From positions 1-43,311 of the forward strand of contig CBFHWY010000013.1 in assembly GCA_965659675.1 (NCBI GenBank): a stretch of DNA of 43,311 nt, written 5' to 3'. Below the pieces are notes generated by a model that saw nothing but the letters and a program-made list of their open reading frames with translations, was not told where the DNA came from and made no database searches. Positions 8,360 through 16,932 of the stretch are shown in pieces. Source of the stretch: CBFHWY01 sp965659675. Its GTDB lineage: Bacteria > Bacteroidota > Bacteroidia > Flavobacteriales_G > Salibacteraceae. The translations under genes were made by a program, and so were the position numbers. Each line of letters begins with the position of its first letter. The first letter of the stretch is position 1.

Positions 8360-9358
8360 TCAGTCCTGGTAGAAAGTAGGGGAGAGCTGTAGTTTCTCGA
8401 CGATCTGATTCGCAACATCAAGTGCTTTCACACCATCTTCTATTGTAACCTCTGGGCTACTTCCCGAATTGATCGCTTTGGCAAACGCCTGAAGTTCATC
8501 GCGTATCGCATTGTTTTCAGGCACTTTAGGGTTTTCGAAGTAGATCTCTTTCAATTTTTTTCCTTCCCCTGGATCTATGGTGATCGACAGGGGATCGGGG
8601 TCTCCTTCTACCTCTTTGATCCTGACGATCTCTACTTCCTTCTTGAGGAAGTCAATGGCTATGTAGGCATCGCGTTGAGAGAAACGCGACTTTCTCATGT
8701 TCTTTAATGAGATCCTGCTGGATGTCAGGTTCGCTACACATCCGTTGTCAAACTCTATACGAGCATTCGCAATATCTGGAGTGTCACTGATGACGGCCAC
8801 TCCACTTGCGCTGATTCGCTTGATGTTAGACTTCACCATACTCAGGACAATGTCTATATCATGGATCATGAGATCCAGGATCACAGGAACATCTGTACCT
8901 CTTGGATTGAACTGGGCCAAACGATGAGTTTCGATGAACATTGGGTCGCTTACGTAATCTTTAGCCGCTATAAATGCCGGGTTAAAGCGCTCCACGTGTC
9001 CTACCTGAACCTTTACATTGGCTTCTTCGGCCAGTTGTGCCAGTTTTTTCGCTTCATCCACTGTGTTCGTGATGGGCTTTTCGATGAAGATATGTTTGCT
9101 ATTTCTCAAGGCCAGTTCGGCACACTTGTAGTGACTAAGTGTTGGGGTCACAATGTCTACAACATCAACAGATTCGATCATGGAGTCGATGGTATCAAAT
9201 TTCTCGATCTCAAACTCATCTCTGGTGTATTCCGCTTTCTCGTGATCTGGATCGAAGAAGCCAACAAGAATGTAGTCTTCTTTAAGTTCCTTAAGAAGTT
9301 TGATATGAATTTTGCCGAGATGTCCGGCTCCAAGCACGCCGATCTTTAACTTAGCCAT
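8360..9358 (-). CDS. Gfo/Idh/MocA-family NAD(P)-dependent oxidoreductase
   Basis: This family uses NAD(P) to oxidise or reduce sugars, inositols or related metabolites. The 332 residues open with the dinucleotide loop GVLGAGHLGKIHIKLL, have the catalytic EKPIT motif at residues 93-97, and a DLMIHDIDIVLSM segment (Asp162, His166) at the usual place of the active-site acid/histidine pair. ATG at 9358 begins MAKLKIGVLGAG; the frame upstream to 9511 would overlap the divergent pcm gene and lacks homology-like sequence. It lies 49 nt upstream of the lipoprotein and sugar transferase on the same strand, so nucleotide-sugar modification is an attractive but unproven role. Confidence 0.87.
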   Translation of the reverse strand: MAKLKIGVLGAGHLGKIHIKLLKELKEDYILVGFFDPDHEKAEYTRDEFEIEKFDTIDSMIESVDVVDIVTPTLSHYKCAELALRNSKHIFIEKPITNTVDEAKKLAQLAEEANVKVQVGHVERFNPAFIAAKDYVSDPMFIETHRLAQFNPRGTDVPVILDLMIHDIDIVLSMVKSNIKRISASGVAVISDTPDIANARIEFDNGCVANLTSSRISLKNMRKSRFSQRDAYIAIDFLKKEVEIVRIKEVEGDPDPLSITIDPGEGKKLKEIYFENPKVPENNAIRDELQAFAKAINSGSSPEVTIEDGVKALDVANQIVEKLQLSPTFYQD

Positions 9359-9363
9359 TGATT

Positions 9364-9371
9364 CAAAAGTA
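9364..9371 (-). promoter_or_regulatory. -7 box for the Gfo/Idh gene, 5 nt from its ATG
   Basis: TACTTTTG is an exact TAnnTTTG match on the minus strand, with 5 nt (AATCA) before the ATG at 9358. Initiation at the usual distance would give a leaderless mRNA. No -33 box is evident. Confidence 0.55.
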
Positions 9372-9453
9372 CTTCTGAGAGTTGAGCTTAATGCCCCACA
9401 TGTGCGCTTCTTTTTGAATAGTGAAACGTTAATAAGTCCATGCCTCTTTTGAC

Positions 9454-9461
9454 TAATTTTG
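9454..9461 (+). promoter_or_regulatory. -7 box for pcm, 6 nt from its ATG
   Basis: TAATTTTG matches TAnnTTTG exactly, ending 6 nt before the ATG at 9468. It also supports that ATG over the in-frame TTG at 9459, which falls inside the box. Confidence 0.55.
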
Positions 9462-9467
9462 GCCTCA

Positions 9468-10118
9468 ATGAAAAAGCTCGTCGATAGTTTCCGGCATAAA
9501 GGTCTACGCAAAAAACTGATTCAGGAACTCAAAGACAAAGGATTTAAAGATGATCGTGTGCTTTCCGCAATGATGGAGATGCCCAGGCATTACTTCTTTG
9601 ATGGCGCATTTGTAGAAAAGGCCTACTCAAATGTGGCCTTTCCAATTGGGGCCGGACAGACCATTTCACATCCTATGACCGTGGCTGTTCAGTCTTCACT
9701 TCTTGAGATCAAGCCAAGAGAGAAGGTTTTGGAGATCGGGACGGGTTGTGGTTATCAAACAGCCATCTTATCCATTCTCGGAGCGCAAATATTCAGCATA
9801 GAACGACAACGGGAGCTTTACGACAAGACAAAGAGTTTACTTCCTGAACTGGGTTATAAGGCCCGCTTCTTTTATGGAGATGGCTACAAAGGGCTACCTG
9901 CTTTTGCTCCTTTCGATAAGATCATTGTAACTTGTGGAGCGCCATTTATTCCTGAAGACCTTAAGGGACAATTAAAAGTTGGAGGCATCATGGTGATCCC
10001 GGTGGGCGGAGATGATGGACAAAAAATGATCCGACTTATCAAAAGATCTGAAACGGATTTTGATCAGAAGAATTTTGGCGATTTTCGCTTTGTCCCTATG
10101 CTTGAAGACAGAGAATAG
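9468..10118 (+). CDS. pcm: Protein-L-isoaspartate O-methyltransferase
   Basis: The enzyme methylates isoaspartyl residues in damaged proteins using S-adenosylmethionine, starting their repair. The 216-residue protein has the family pre-motif PIGAGQTISHPMTVA (about residues 59-73), SAM motif I VLEIGTGCGYQTA (87-99), the acidic ribose-binding strand ending IER, and the late motif LKVGGIMVIPVGG. The ATG at 9468 was chosen because the promoter box 9454-9461 leaves no room for an earlier start. Length is normal. It is divergent from the oxidoreductase, and the barrel protein gene starts 49 nt downstream. Confidence 0.94.
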   Translation: MKKLVDSFRHKGLRKKLIQELKDKGFKDDRVLSAMMEMPRHYFFDGAFVEKAYSNVAFPIGAGQTISHPMTVAVQSSLLEIKPREKVLEIGTGCGYQTAILSILGAQIFSIERQRELYDKTKSLLPELGYKARFFYGDGYKGLPAFAPFDKIIVTCGAPFIPEDLKGQLKVGGIMVIPVGGDDGQKMIRLIKRSETDFDQKNFGDFRFVPMLEDRE

Positions 10119-10167
10119 AATAATTAAAGGGATTCGCCGTTTGCCAACAGGATAAAGAACAATATCT

Positions 10168-10926
10168 ATGAAAAAGTACATCATTCTCCTTTTAGTATTT
10201 AGCTCTATGCAGGCCTTAGCACAGAGAGATAGCATCAACTTTTTTCCCTCTGAGGGTGATATGGGTGTAGGCTTGAATGTCAATGGACTGATCGGGAATA
10301 TTGGCCTGGGAGCAGTTGAAGATGACTTTGGAAACGACCTCATTTTTGCACGCTATTTTTTGAGTGATAAGAATGCCCTCAGGTTCGGGTTCGGTGTAGA
10401 TCTTGATCAATATAAAAGAACGGTAACCGATAGTCTTGGAGCTGCGCTGCGTAACTTTGATTCCAGCTATGTTCAACCCAGCTTTCATTTTAATTTCGGT
10501 ATTGAAAGACACCTGTTCAATGGAAAGCGTTTAGACCCATACTTTGGTGCGGGTATCATAGGTAGTGTAATCGGTAGATCGCGAGAGCAAACGAGCTTAA
10601 GTTTGGAAGATACCACGGGTGTTTTTGAGGTGACCACTGACCTCAAGTCTACCGGAGGCTTTGTTCTTGGGGTAAACGCTGTTGCCGGCTTTAATTATTT
10701 CATAGCGAAGAATTTTGCCTTTGGAGCTGAGTATAACCTATCCTATGCATATCAACAGGTTGGAGGGGACTTTGACCGGGTGGTGATCACTACTCCAGTT
10801 ACGGGCCAAAGCTCCTCTCGCAGAGAGCTTGGATCAGACCTGGTTAGAAGAAATTCGATAAACATCAGTGGACAACTGGATATTCGCTTATCATATTATT
10901 TCCCTACTAGATCGAGGGGCTCATGA
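10168..10926 (+). CDS. Outer-membrane beta-barrel protein
   Basis: The 252 residues comprise a signal peptide ending ALAQ and a barrel of alternating hydrophobic strands rich in glycine and aromatics (LRFGFGVDLDQY, PYFGAGIIGSVIG, NAVAGFNYFIAKNFAFGAEY), ending with IRLSYYF, an aromatic C-terminal strand. This matches the small OmpW/OmpX-like outer-membrane beta-barrel class common in Bacteroidota. Its function is unknown. The stop overlaps the start of the next lipoprotein gene (ATGA at 10923-10926), so three genes form a translationally coupled unit. Confidence 0.85.
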   Translation: MKKYIILLLVFSSMQALAQRDSINFFPSEGDMGVGLNVNGLIGNIGLGAVEDDFGNDLIFARYFLSDKNALRFGFGVDLDQYKRTVTDSLGAALRNFDSSYVQPSFHFNFGIERHLFNGKRLDPYFGAGIIGSVIGRSREQTSLSLEDTTGVFEVTTDLKSTGGFVLGVNAVAGFNYFIAKNFAFGAEYNLSYAYQQVGGDFDRVVITTPVTGQSSSRRELGSDLVRRNSINISGQLDIRLSYYFPTRSRGS

Positions 10927-11528
10927 AACGAATAAGAATCTACATATTGCTTTTCCTTGCGGTTTCTACGATGAACTCCTGTAGAAAAGGAGAGGAAGAC
11001 CCTTTTTTCTCAATTAAGACCAGAAAAGCTCGATTGGCTGGAGAATGGCAAATTAGCGATGCAAGCTGGACTGAAGGTGATAGTGTTGCTATTTACAATG
11101 GAGCTGATCTTACTATTTTACTTGATGGTATTGAATATGGACCAATACAGGCAGAATACAATTACAACTTTACACGGCAAGGGGAGTACGTCATCAATAG
11201 AAGTGTCACTTACCCAGATAATTGGAAAGGGAATATTAGCATTGGATTCACAGAAGAGTACGAAGAAACGGGCAAATGGCAGTTTACAGGCGGCGCAGGT
11301 GAGACCAAAGAAAAATCACAATTGCTTTTACTACCCAATAAAATTCAGACAAGCAGATTTATTGGAAGCGCTCTGGATGTGATATCCTTTCGCGGTCAAT
11401 ATGAAGGTCGGGTGATCAACATTGTGAAATTAACAGAGTCGGAAACCAAATTGAGCTACGATATGGAGCTAAGTGATGATCTGGGTTCATATCGCTCCAG
11501 CGCTCAAATAACATTGTCGGCACTGTAA
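10923..11528 (+). CDS. Lipoprotein, first of two tandem paralogues
   Basis: The 201-residue protein has a lipoprotein signal (MNSC, Cys20) followed by CRKGEEDPFFSIKTRKARL and GEW. This start resembles the CRRGEDDPLISLRSRTNRL-GKW start of the next gene, so the two are paralogues. The remainder is beta-rich (YNYNFTRQGEYVINRS; EYEETGKWQFTGG), like lipocalin-type Bacteroidota lipoproteins; that fold is an inference. It overlaps the barrel gene by 4 nt and the next gene by 1 nt. The operon context suggests the lipoproteins and the barrel act together in the outer membrane. Confidence 0.8.
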   Translation: MKRIRIYILLFLAVSTMNSCRKGEEDPFFSIKTRKARLAGEWQISDASWTEGDSVAIYNGADLTILLDGIEYGPIQAEYNYNFTRQGEYVINRSVTYPDNWKGNISIGFTEEYEETGKWQFTGGAGETKEKSQLLLLPNKIQTSRFIGSALDVISFRGQYEGRVINIVKLTESETKLSYDMELSDDLGSYRSSAQITLSAL

Positions 11529-12355
11529 TGCGCTATCTGATCATCATAATTGGCGTTTTGTTCATGATCTCTTCTGAATCCTGCCGGAGGGGAGAGGATG
11601 ATCCTTTGATCAGCTTGAGAAGCAGAACAAATCGACTCACTGGCAAATGGAAGCTAGTTAAACTGGAAAGGACGAATAGCACAATTGAAGAACAGGTGCT
11701 TACCAATGACGTGAACCTGAATACTATCGAGTCTGAGATAAATGAAAGCACGAGTATTAAGGTAGTTGACAATTTCTACGAAGAAAAAACAACTCGCCAG
11801 GGAGAGATCTTCAATTTGAGCTATTCCTGGAAAATTGAAGGAAGTGATACCATCTTGACAGTGGATACAACCCTTGTGGAGCCAGATATTGAGACCACTA
11901 TTGGCAATGAATATAGTTTCAATATCGAAATAAGTAAGGACGATCGTTTTAAGATCACAAAAAAAATAACGGCCTCAAGAGAATATTTCATTGATGCTAC
12001 TAAAACCGATGGAATCTCAGACCCACTCGTGATCGATACGAGTTATACCAACCAACCAGAATTGGAGCAGATAGAAGAGGGTATCTGGTACTGGCAAGAT
12101 GCACACAAGAAAAACGTGATACTCAATGCCGGAGAGGTCCATGGATACGTGAGAGAGTTGAGAAATGATAAGCTGGTCATCACGAGCTACTCAAGCTCTG
12201 AACAGAACAATCAGGTTAGTCTGGAATTTAGAAATGACCTTGTTCCTTTTGATGATGTTTCAGACTTCGGCACCTTCGAGTCGGGTACAGAGCGAACGGT
12301 GAAGAATTTTAGTCAAACAACTGAGACCCTTTGGGAGTTCGAGAAGCTTGAATGA
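11528..12355 (+). CDS. Lipoprotein, second of two tandem paralogues
   Basis: The 275-residue product has a lipobox ending SESC (Cys19) and shares with its neighbour the N-terminal pattern C-R-[KR]-G-E-[DE]-D-P, a basic SLRSRTNRLTGKWKL segment, and a later EEGIWYWQDAHKKN block. It is about 75 residues longer than the paralogue, mainly through a central insert rich in Thr, Asp and Glu (about residues 90-180). The ATG shares its A with the preceding TAA (TAATG). Only 4 nt separate its stop from that of the convergent dihydroorotase-like gene. No function can be assigned. Confidence 0.8.
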   Translation: MRYLIIIIGVLFMISSESCRRGEDDPLISLRSRTNRLTGKWKLVKLERTNSTIEEQVLTNDVNLNTIESEINESTSIKVVDNFYEEKTTRQGEIFNLSYSWKIEGSDTILTVDTTLVEPDIETTIGNEYSFNIEISKDDRFKITKKITASREYFIDATKTDGISDPLVIDTSYTNQPELEQIEEGIWYWQDAHKKNVILNAGEVHGYVRELRNDKLVITSYSSSEQNNQVSLEFRNDLVPFDDVSDFGTFESGTERTVKNFSQTTETLWEFEKLE

Positions 12356-12359
12356 TCCT

Positions 12360-13616
12360 TCAGTCGGCTAAAAAGACTTTATTGCCCACAATACTCCCAA
12401 TGACCTTTCCCTTCATTTCGAGTTGCTCAAAGGGATAGTTAACTGCTTTGGAGGCTTTATTCTGACTAGAAATAGATGAATCCATGCTCGGATCAAAGAT
12501 GCTAATGTCAACGCTATTACCAGTTTCAATTACTGGAGCATCAATACCAACCAACTTTCTAGGATTCGTGCTTATCGCCTTTATGACATTGTCATCGCTG
12601 TAATCTTTACCAAAAGCCATCAAGAGCATATTCAAGAATGTTTCTAAGCTGGCCAGTCCAAATTTGGCGTACTCAAATTCACATTTTTTACTTTCAACAT
12701 CTTGCGGTCTATGAGCGCTGCTAATGCAATCGATCTTTTGCTTCATAACCAGCTTTTTTAGCTTGTTCTGGGCATTTTTATCCCTCAGTGGGGGCATGAG
12801 CTTAAAGTTGGTGTTGAAGTCTAGTAGGGCCTCATCACTCCAAACAAGATTTGCTAAGGGAACTGAGCAGCTATGATTGAGCTTTGATGAATGAATATAA
12901 TCTATCGCTTCAGGGCTGCTTAAGGATAGAAAGTGCACCGAACAATCGCAGTATTCTGCTATTTCCAAGTCACGTTTTAGCCGGATCACTTCGGCAAGTT
13001 CAGGGATTCCCTTTAAGCCCAGACTTGTTGAGACTTCACCTTCATTCATTTGCCCGTTCTTACTTAAGCTGGAATCTATCGGACTGAGGAATAATGGAGC
13101 CTCAAGCTTCTTGTTGTAAAGCATGGCCAGCTTGCAAAGTTCACTGTTGTCAATTGGCTTATCATCGCTAAATGCTATAGCCCCAGACTGCTGCATATCA
13201 TACATCTCAGAAAGCTGTTCTCCCGATCTTGCTTTACTTACTGTACCAATAGGGTAGAGCCGTGTGTGTGATCGATTGCTTCTCGATGAAAGGAATTCTA
13301 CCTGTGATTTATTATCAATGGGCGGATCGGTCGCCGGACTCAAGCAAATTGCTGTAAATCCTCCTCTTTTTGCTGCTTCAAGGCCACTTTTTAGATCTTC
13401 TTTATATTCCTCACCTGGTTCACCAAAGCGAACATTGAGGTCGGTCCACCCAATACTCACTTGCAGATCATTCGAAGTGATGACCTGTGCTGATGAATCA
13501 TTTATGTTCTTCGCGATCTTAACAAATACTCCCTTGTCGATCAGCATATCCATCCTGCTGCCATGGTGAGCGCTTTCGGGACACAAGATCAACGCTTTCT
13601 TAAGTAAGTAGGCCAT
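12360..13616 (-). CDS. Dihydroorotase-like protein without metal ligands (PyrC'-type, probably non-catalytic)
   Basis: Active dihydroorotase closes carbamoyl-aspartate to dihydroorotate in pyrimidine synthesis, using two zincs held by an HxH pair, a lysine, two more histidines and an aspartate. The 418-residue sequence keeps the scaffold (GWTDLNVRFGEPGEEYKED; KRGGFTAICLSPATDPP; GAIAFSDD; NPRKLVG). The HxH pair has become Asn61-Val-Arg63, the paired HH of the PHH region reads LAN, and the DHAPH motif reads SSAHRPQD, so the aspartate is also lost. It should therefore not bind the normal zinc pair. Non-catalytic homologues (PyrC') support aspartate transcarbamoylase assembly in some bacteria; that role here is inference. 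The gene starts 3 nt after the BatA/VWA stop and is probably co-transcribed with it. Confidence 0.85.
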   Translation of the reverse strand: MAYLLKKALILCPESAHHGSRMDMLIDKGVFVKIAKNINDSSAQVITSNDLQVSIGWTDLNVRFGEPGEEYKEDLKSGLEAAKRGGFTAICLSPATDPPIDNKSQVEFLSSRSNRSHTRLYPIGTVSKARSGEQLSEMYDMQQSGAIAFSDDKPIDNSELCKLAMLYNKKLEAPLFLSPIDSSLSKNGQMNEGEVSTSLGLKGIPELAEVIRLKRDLEIAEYCDCSVHFLSLSSPEAIDYIHSSKLNHSCSVPLANLVWSDEALLDFNTNFKLMPPLRDKNAQNKLKKLVMKQKIDCISSAHRPQDVESKKCEFEYAKFGLASLETFLNMLLMAFGKDYSDDNVIKAISTNPRKLVGIDAPVIETGNSVDISIFDPSMDSSISSQNKASKAVNYPFEQLEMKGKVIGSIVGNKVFLAD

Positions 13617-13619
13617 ATC

Positions 13620-15623
13620 CTATAATTTGATCAATATTATTTCAAACGCAGCAAATATGAGCGCCAGCAAGAGAAATAATTGCCATAATTCTTTGTCTTC
13701 ACTCATTTCTTTAACTAATCCTGCTTTCTCAACCCCGCTTATGCTCAGCACATCTATGAATTCTTTCTGGCTAAGTTGCTCAATTTGTTCGCCGTTCAGC
13801 GTGTTAAGATCTGATTCAGTCCTGTTGCTGTTGATGGCAACGAGATAAGAATCTGAGTTCGCTTTGTTCTTCAATTCATAGAAACCAGGAGCACCACTAA
13901 AATCTGGAATAATAAAATGATCTGATGATAAGCCTGGAAAGTACAGCGCTGAATCATCTTCAGCTTTGAATAGCCATTGCTCAGGGTCTTCAACTCTTCC
14001 TGGCTTTTTGATGATCAGTCGCTCTCTATTCACAACATACAATTCGCCACTGCGACGGCTATTGATAGCCATTTGCAAAAAGCTCGGTACAAAAAGCGCG
14101 TGCCTGGTGAAATTACTGTTACCAGGGCCAAGGTCACTGTGGAACATATAAAGGTTGGCAACATCCGTTCGATACTCGCTAAATAGAGGGGAACCATTGA
14201 TAAGAGACATCAATGAACTGCTTTTAGATATTGATGTTTCTGACTTGAAGAAAGATTTAAAGAGTGGCAGATCAACATTATCTGGAATCTTTTCGAAAAC
14301 ACCTTTAAAAAAATCCGACGCTAACTCCAGTTTATTTACTCTTTCCTGGCTGCTTATTAACCTCCCGTAACTGCCTAAACCAAGGCTTTGAAGCAAACTG
14401 TTGTAGCTTGTCAGCTTTGACTCAACAGACGGGATCACACAAAGACTGCTGCCATTTTCAAAAGCTTTGACAAGGCTACTCACTAAGCCCTGATTGATCT
14501 CTTTGATCCCCCCAAGTATGATCAGGGGAAAATCAGTCAAGGCAGTGTAATCGATTGATGAAATGAGTCTGGTTTCAAGTTGGAAGCTACTATCCGTTAG
14601 AAAGACCTTTTGCACGGCAGACCACAAGCTATCCTTTTCATCTGTGAGGTACAAAACACCTAGACTCTCATCAAGAACGTAGCTGAAGTTAAATTCATCA
14701 TCGAATGTAATCGGAGCATCCTCAATGCTGAGTACACCGCGATGCACTCCTGGTTCCGAAACACTGAAACTAACGGAAGACTTTAGGCTGGAGTTTCCAG
14801 CCACCTTGAGTTGATCCCTTCCCATAGTTCGACCATCTATATTCAGTCTGAGCTCAAACTCCTGGTCTTCCGAACTATAATTCTTTACTTCATAGTATAG
14901 ATCCTCTTTTTCATTCATCCTCCTTACTGCATCCTCAAACCATAGCGAGTCCAGGCTGAGGTTCGCTCCACCGCCATGATCCAGATGGAAGATCTTTACT
15001 CGGTTTAATGAGTCCGCCTCAAAGCCATCTGAGATTTTGTTCTCCTGAAGATCGGTGAAGTAGAAGATGTTTGTTTTTGAAGCCGACTGACTTGATTTCC
15101 ATTTAACCCTTGATTGAATGGCTGACATGTCAAATACGGCCGCACTGGAAGAGATTGTTTTGATCTCTTCAAGGGCATCTCTTCTTCCAACACTCAGGTT
15201 GGATTCATTCTGGTGATCAGCGGTGAATACTAAGAACTCCGCATCTTCATCCATGGAGCTCACTAGTTCAAAAGCCTTGTTTTTAGCCACATCAAGTGCT
15301 CTTCCTCCCTCTAGCTCCATGTCCATACTAAAAGAATTATCAACGACCACAACATTCAGATTGGACCTGAAAACATCTTCTTGAGTGGGTATGACCGGTT
15401 GACAGAATGCCAGTACCAGTGCAGTGATCAGCAACAAACGGCTTAAGAGTATCAAAAGGTGCCGAAGCTTGGATCTTTTCTGACTTTCTTCCTTTACTTC
15501 TTTTAGAAATCGCGTAGTGGGAAAACGCACCACCTTATACCTTCTAAAGTTAAAAAGGTGAATAATAATAGGGATGCCAAGTGCGAGAAGTCCGTAAAGG
15601 AATTGGGGAAAGAGTAATTCCAT
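13620..15623 (-). CDS. BatA-domain / von Willebrand factor A membrane protein
   Basis: The 667 residues begin with the BatA/aerotolerance N-terminal domain (FPQFLYGLLALGIPIIIHLFNFRR, then a second membrane helix near 55-75). A VWA-like domain follows, with an intact MIDAS motif DNSFSMD at about residue 93 after a VVV strand. A long beta-rich extracytoplasmic region comes next, and a final helix (FLLLALIFAAFEIILI) lies at the C-terminus. Such proteins sit in the inner membrane with the VWA domain outside; the exact role is unknown. This large two-helix-plus-C-terminal form is distinct from the short BatA of BatABCDE aerotolerance operons. It directly precedes the dihydroorotase-like gene. Confidence 0.85.
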   Translation of the reverse strand: MELLFPQFLYGLLALGIPIIIHLFNFRRYKVVRFPTTRFLKEVKEESQKRSKLRHLLILLSRLLLITALVLAFCQPVIPTQEDVFRSNLNVVVVDNSFSMDMELEGGRALDVAKNKAFELVSSMDEDAEFLVFTADHQNESNLSVGRRDALEEIKTISSSAAVFDMSAIQSRVKWKSSQSASKTNIFYFTDLQENKISDGFEADSLNRVKIFHLDHGGGANLSLDSLWFEDAVRRMNEKEDLYYEVKNYSSEDQEFELRLNIDGRTMGRDQLKVAGNSSLKSSVSFSVSEPGVHRGVLSIEDAPITFDDEFNFSYVLDESLGVLYLTDEKDSLWSAVQKVFLTDSSFQLETRLISSIDYTALTDFPLIILGGIKEINQGLVSSLVKAFENGSSLCVIPSVESKLTSYNSLLQSLGLGSYGRLISSQERVNKLELASDFFKGVFEKIPDNVDLPLFKSFFKSETSISKSSSLMSLINGSPLFSEYRTDVANLYMFHSDLGPGNSNFTRHALFVPSFLQMAINSRRSGELYVVNRERLIIKKPGRVEDPEQWLFKAEDDSALYFPGLSSDHFIIPDFSGAPGFYELKNKANSDSYLVAINSNRTESDLNTLNGEQIEQLSQKEFIDVLSISGVEKAGLVKEMSEDKELWQLFLLLALIFAAFEIILIKL

Positions 15624-15630
15624 TAAAGGA

Positions 15631-15638
15631 CAAAGATA
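15631..15638 (-). promoter_or_regulatory. -7 box for the BatA/VWA gene, 7 nt from its ATG
   Basis: TATCTTTG matches TAnnTTTG exactly on the minus strand, 7 nt before the ATG at 15623. It lies in the 18-nt gap after the mechanosensitive-channel gene, so BatA can be transcribed separately. Confidence 0.5.
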
Positions 15639-15641
15639 GTG

Positions 15642-16907
15642 TTATGACTTTTGCGAAAGCATATTTTGAAAATCTGCTCCACTTGGTTTCTCAAAAAACT
15701 CAAGTCCGAATGTACCTGATGAGGCAAAAACATGATCAAAGATATCTGCCATGATCTTCTCATAATTGACCCAGTTCTTGTCTGCACTGAATGTGTAAAG
15801 CTCCAGGGGAAGGCCTTCAGAACCAGGACTTAACTGCCTTACCATGCAGGTCATGTTCTGATTTATCTTGGGGTGATGCGCGAGGTAGGCCTCCAAATAA
15901 GCCCGAAATGTCCCAACATTGGTTAATCTCCTTCCATTGAGTGGGCTTGAATCATCAATTTCATTGGCCTTATTATATTCTTCAACCTCTTTGCTCCTTT
16001 GCTCTAGATAATCCTTCAATAAGTTGATCTTTTTTAATTCTTCGATCTCATCGGGGCTTAAAAATTTGATCGACGAGATCTTAATGAGTACCGAACGTTT
16101 GATACGTCGTCCATCAGAATCCGACATCCCTCTCCAATTCTTAAAGGAATGACTGATAAAAGCATATGTAGGAACTGTGGAAATGGTCTTGTCAAAATTT
16201 CTGACCTTCACCGTATTTAGAGTAATATCGATCACATCGCCATCGGCTCCAAAATCATCGAGGGTAACCCAATCACCTATACGAACCATATCGTTTGACG
16301 CCATTTGAATACTGGCCACAAAACCGAGGATGGTATCCCTAAATATCAATATGATGATTGCTGTTAAGGCACCCATTGTAGTAAACACTGCCAATGGAGA
16401 GGTCCCAAGTAAAACACTGATGATCATCACACCAGCAATGATCCCAGCAATGATCTTAATGAGTTGGATGTAGGAATTTACTGGCTTATCCTTGAATGCT
16501 TCAGAGCGAGACATAATATCTCTTACTGCATTCATGAAAGAATAGAACACGCTGATGATGATCAGCACTATAAATGCATCGATCAATTTTCTGATATATG
16601 GAGCAAATCCAGGGAAGTCAGCGAAAATGAAGTCACTCAAAAAGATGAAGGCAATTGCAGGAAGCAGATGGGGAAGATTTCTAAATACTTTCCTGCGAAG
16701 CAGAATATCGTCCCAATCAGTTTTGGTGGCAGCAGTGATTCTCGCAATGATTCTGTTTACGATAAATCCCCCAATAGAAAAGAGGAGGGCACTGATGATC
16801 AAAAAACCGATCAGCAGAATTAAGAGCTTGAGATATATTGCCGTTGGACCCTCAAAACCGAGCTTCTCCAAATTTTCAAGGATCAATTCCGAGATGTATT
16901 CCTTCAT
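15642..16907 (-). CDS. MscS-family mechanosensitive ion channel (YbdG-like)
   Basis: Mechanosensitive channels of this class open under membrane tension and protect against hypo-osmotic shock. The 421-residue protein has about five membrane helices; the pore-lining helix is around GTSPLAVFTTMGALTAIIILIFRDTILGFVASIQMASND, followed by the MscS beta domain (VRIGDWVTLDDFGADGDVIDITLNTVKVRNFD, VPTYAFISHSFKNW). A long soluble C-terminal domain with a charged insert fits the YbdG-like branch. The start is ATG 16907: the more upstream TTG at 16922 lies inside the -7 box and would sit too early. It lies 25 nt downstream of tamL on the same strand. Confidence 0.88.
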   Translation of the reverse strand: MKEYISELILENLEKLGFEGPTAIYLKLLILLIGFLIISALLFSIGGFIVNRIIARITAATKTDWDDILLRRKVFRNLPHLLPAIAFIFLSDFIFADFPGFAPYIRKLIDAFIVLIIISVFYSFMNAVRDIMSRSEAFKDKPVNSYIQLIKIIAGIIAGVMIISVLLGTSPLAVFTTMGALTAIIILIFRDTILGFVASIQMASNDMVRIGDWVTLDDFGADGDVIDITLNTVKVRNFDKTISTVPTYAFISHSFKNWRGMSDSDGRRIKRSVLIKISSIKFLSPDEIEELKKINLLKDYLEQRSKEVEEYNKANEIDDSSPLNGRRLTNVGTFRAYLEAYLAHHPKINQNMTCMVRQLSPGSEGLPLELYTFSADKNWVNYEKIMADIFDHVFASSGTFGLEFFEKPSGADFQNMLSQKS

Positions 16908-16919
16908 GCTAATTTTTTT

Positions 16920-16927
16920 CAAATGTA
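16920..16927 (-). promoter_or_regulatory. -7 box for the mechanosensitive channel gene
   Basis: TACATTTG matches TAnnTTTG on the minus strand, between the tamL stop and the ATG at 16907, 12 nt from that ATG. It covers the alternative TTG start and so argues against it. Confidence 0.45.
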
Positions 16928-16932
16928 AGAAG

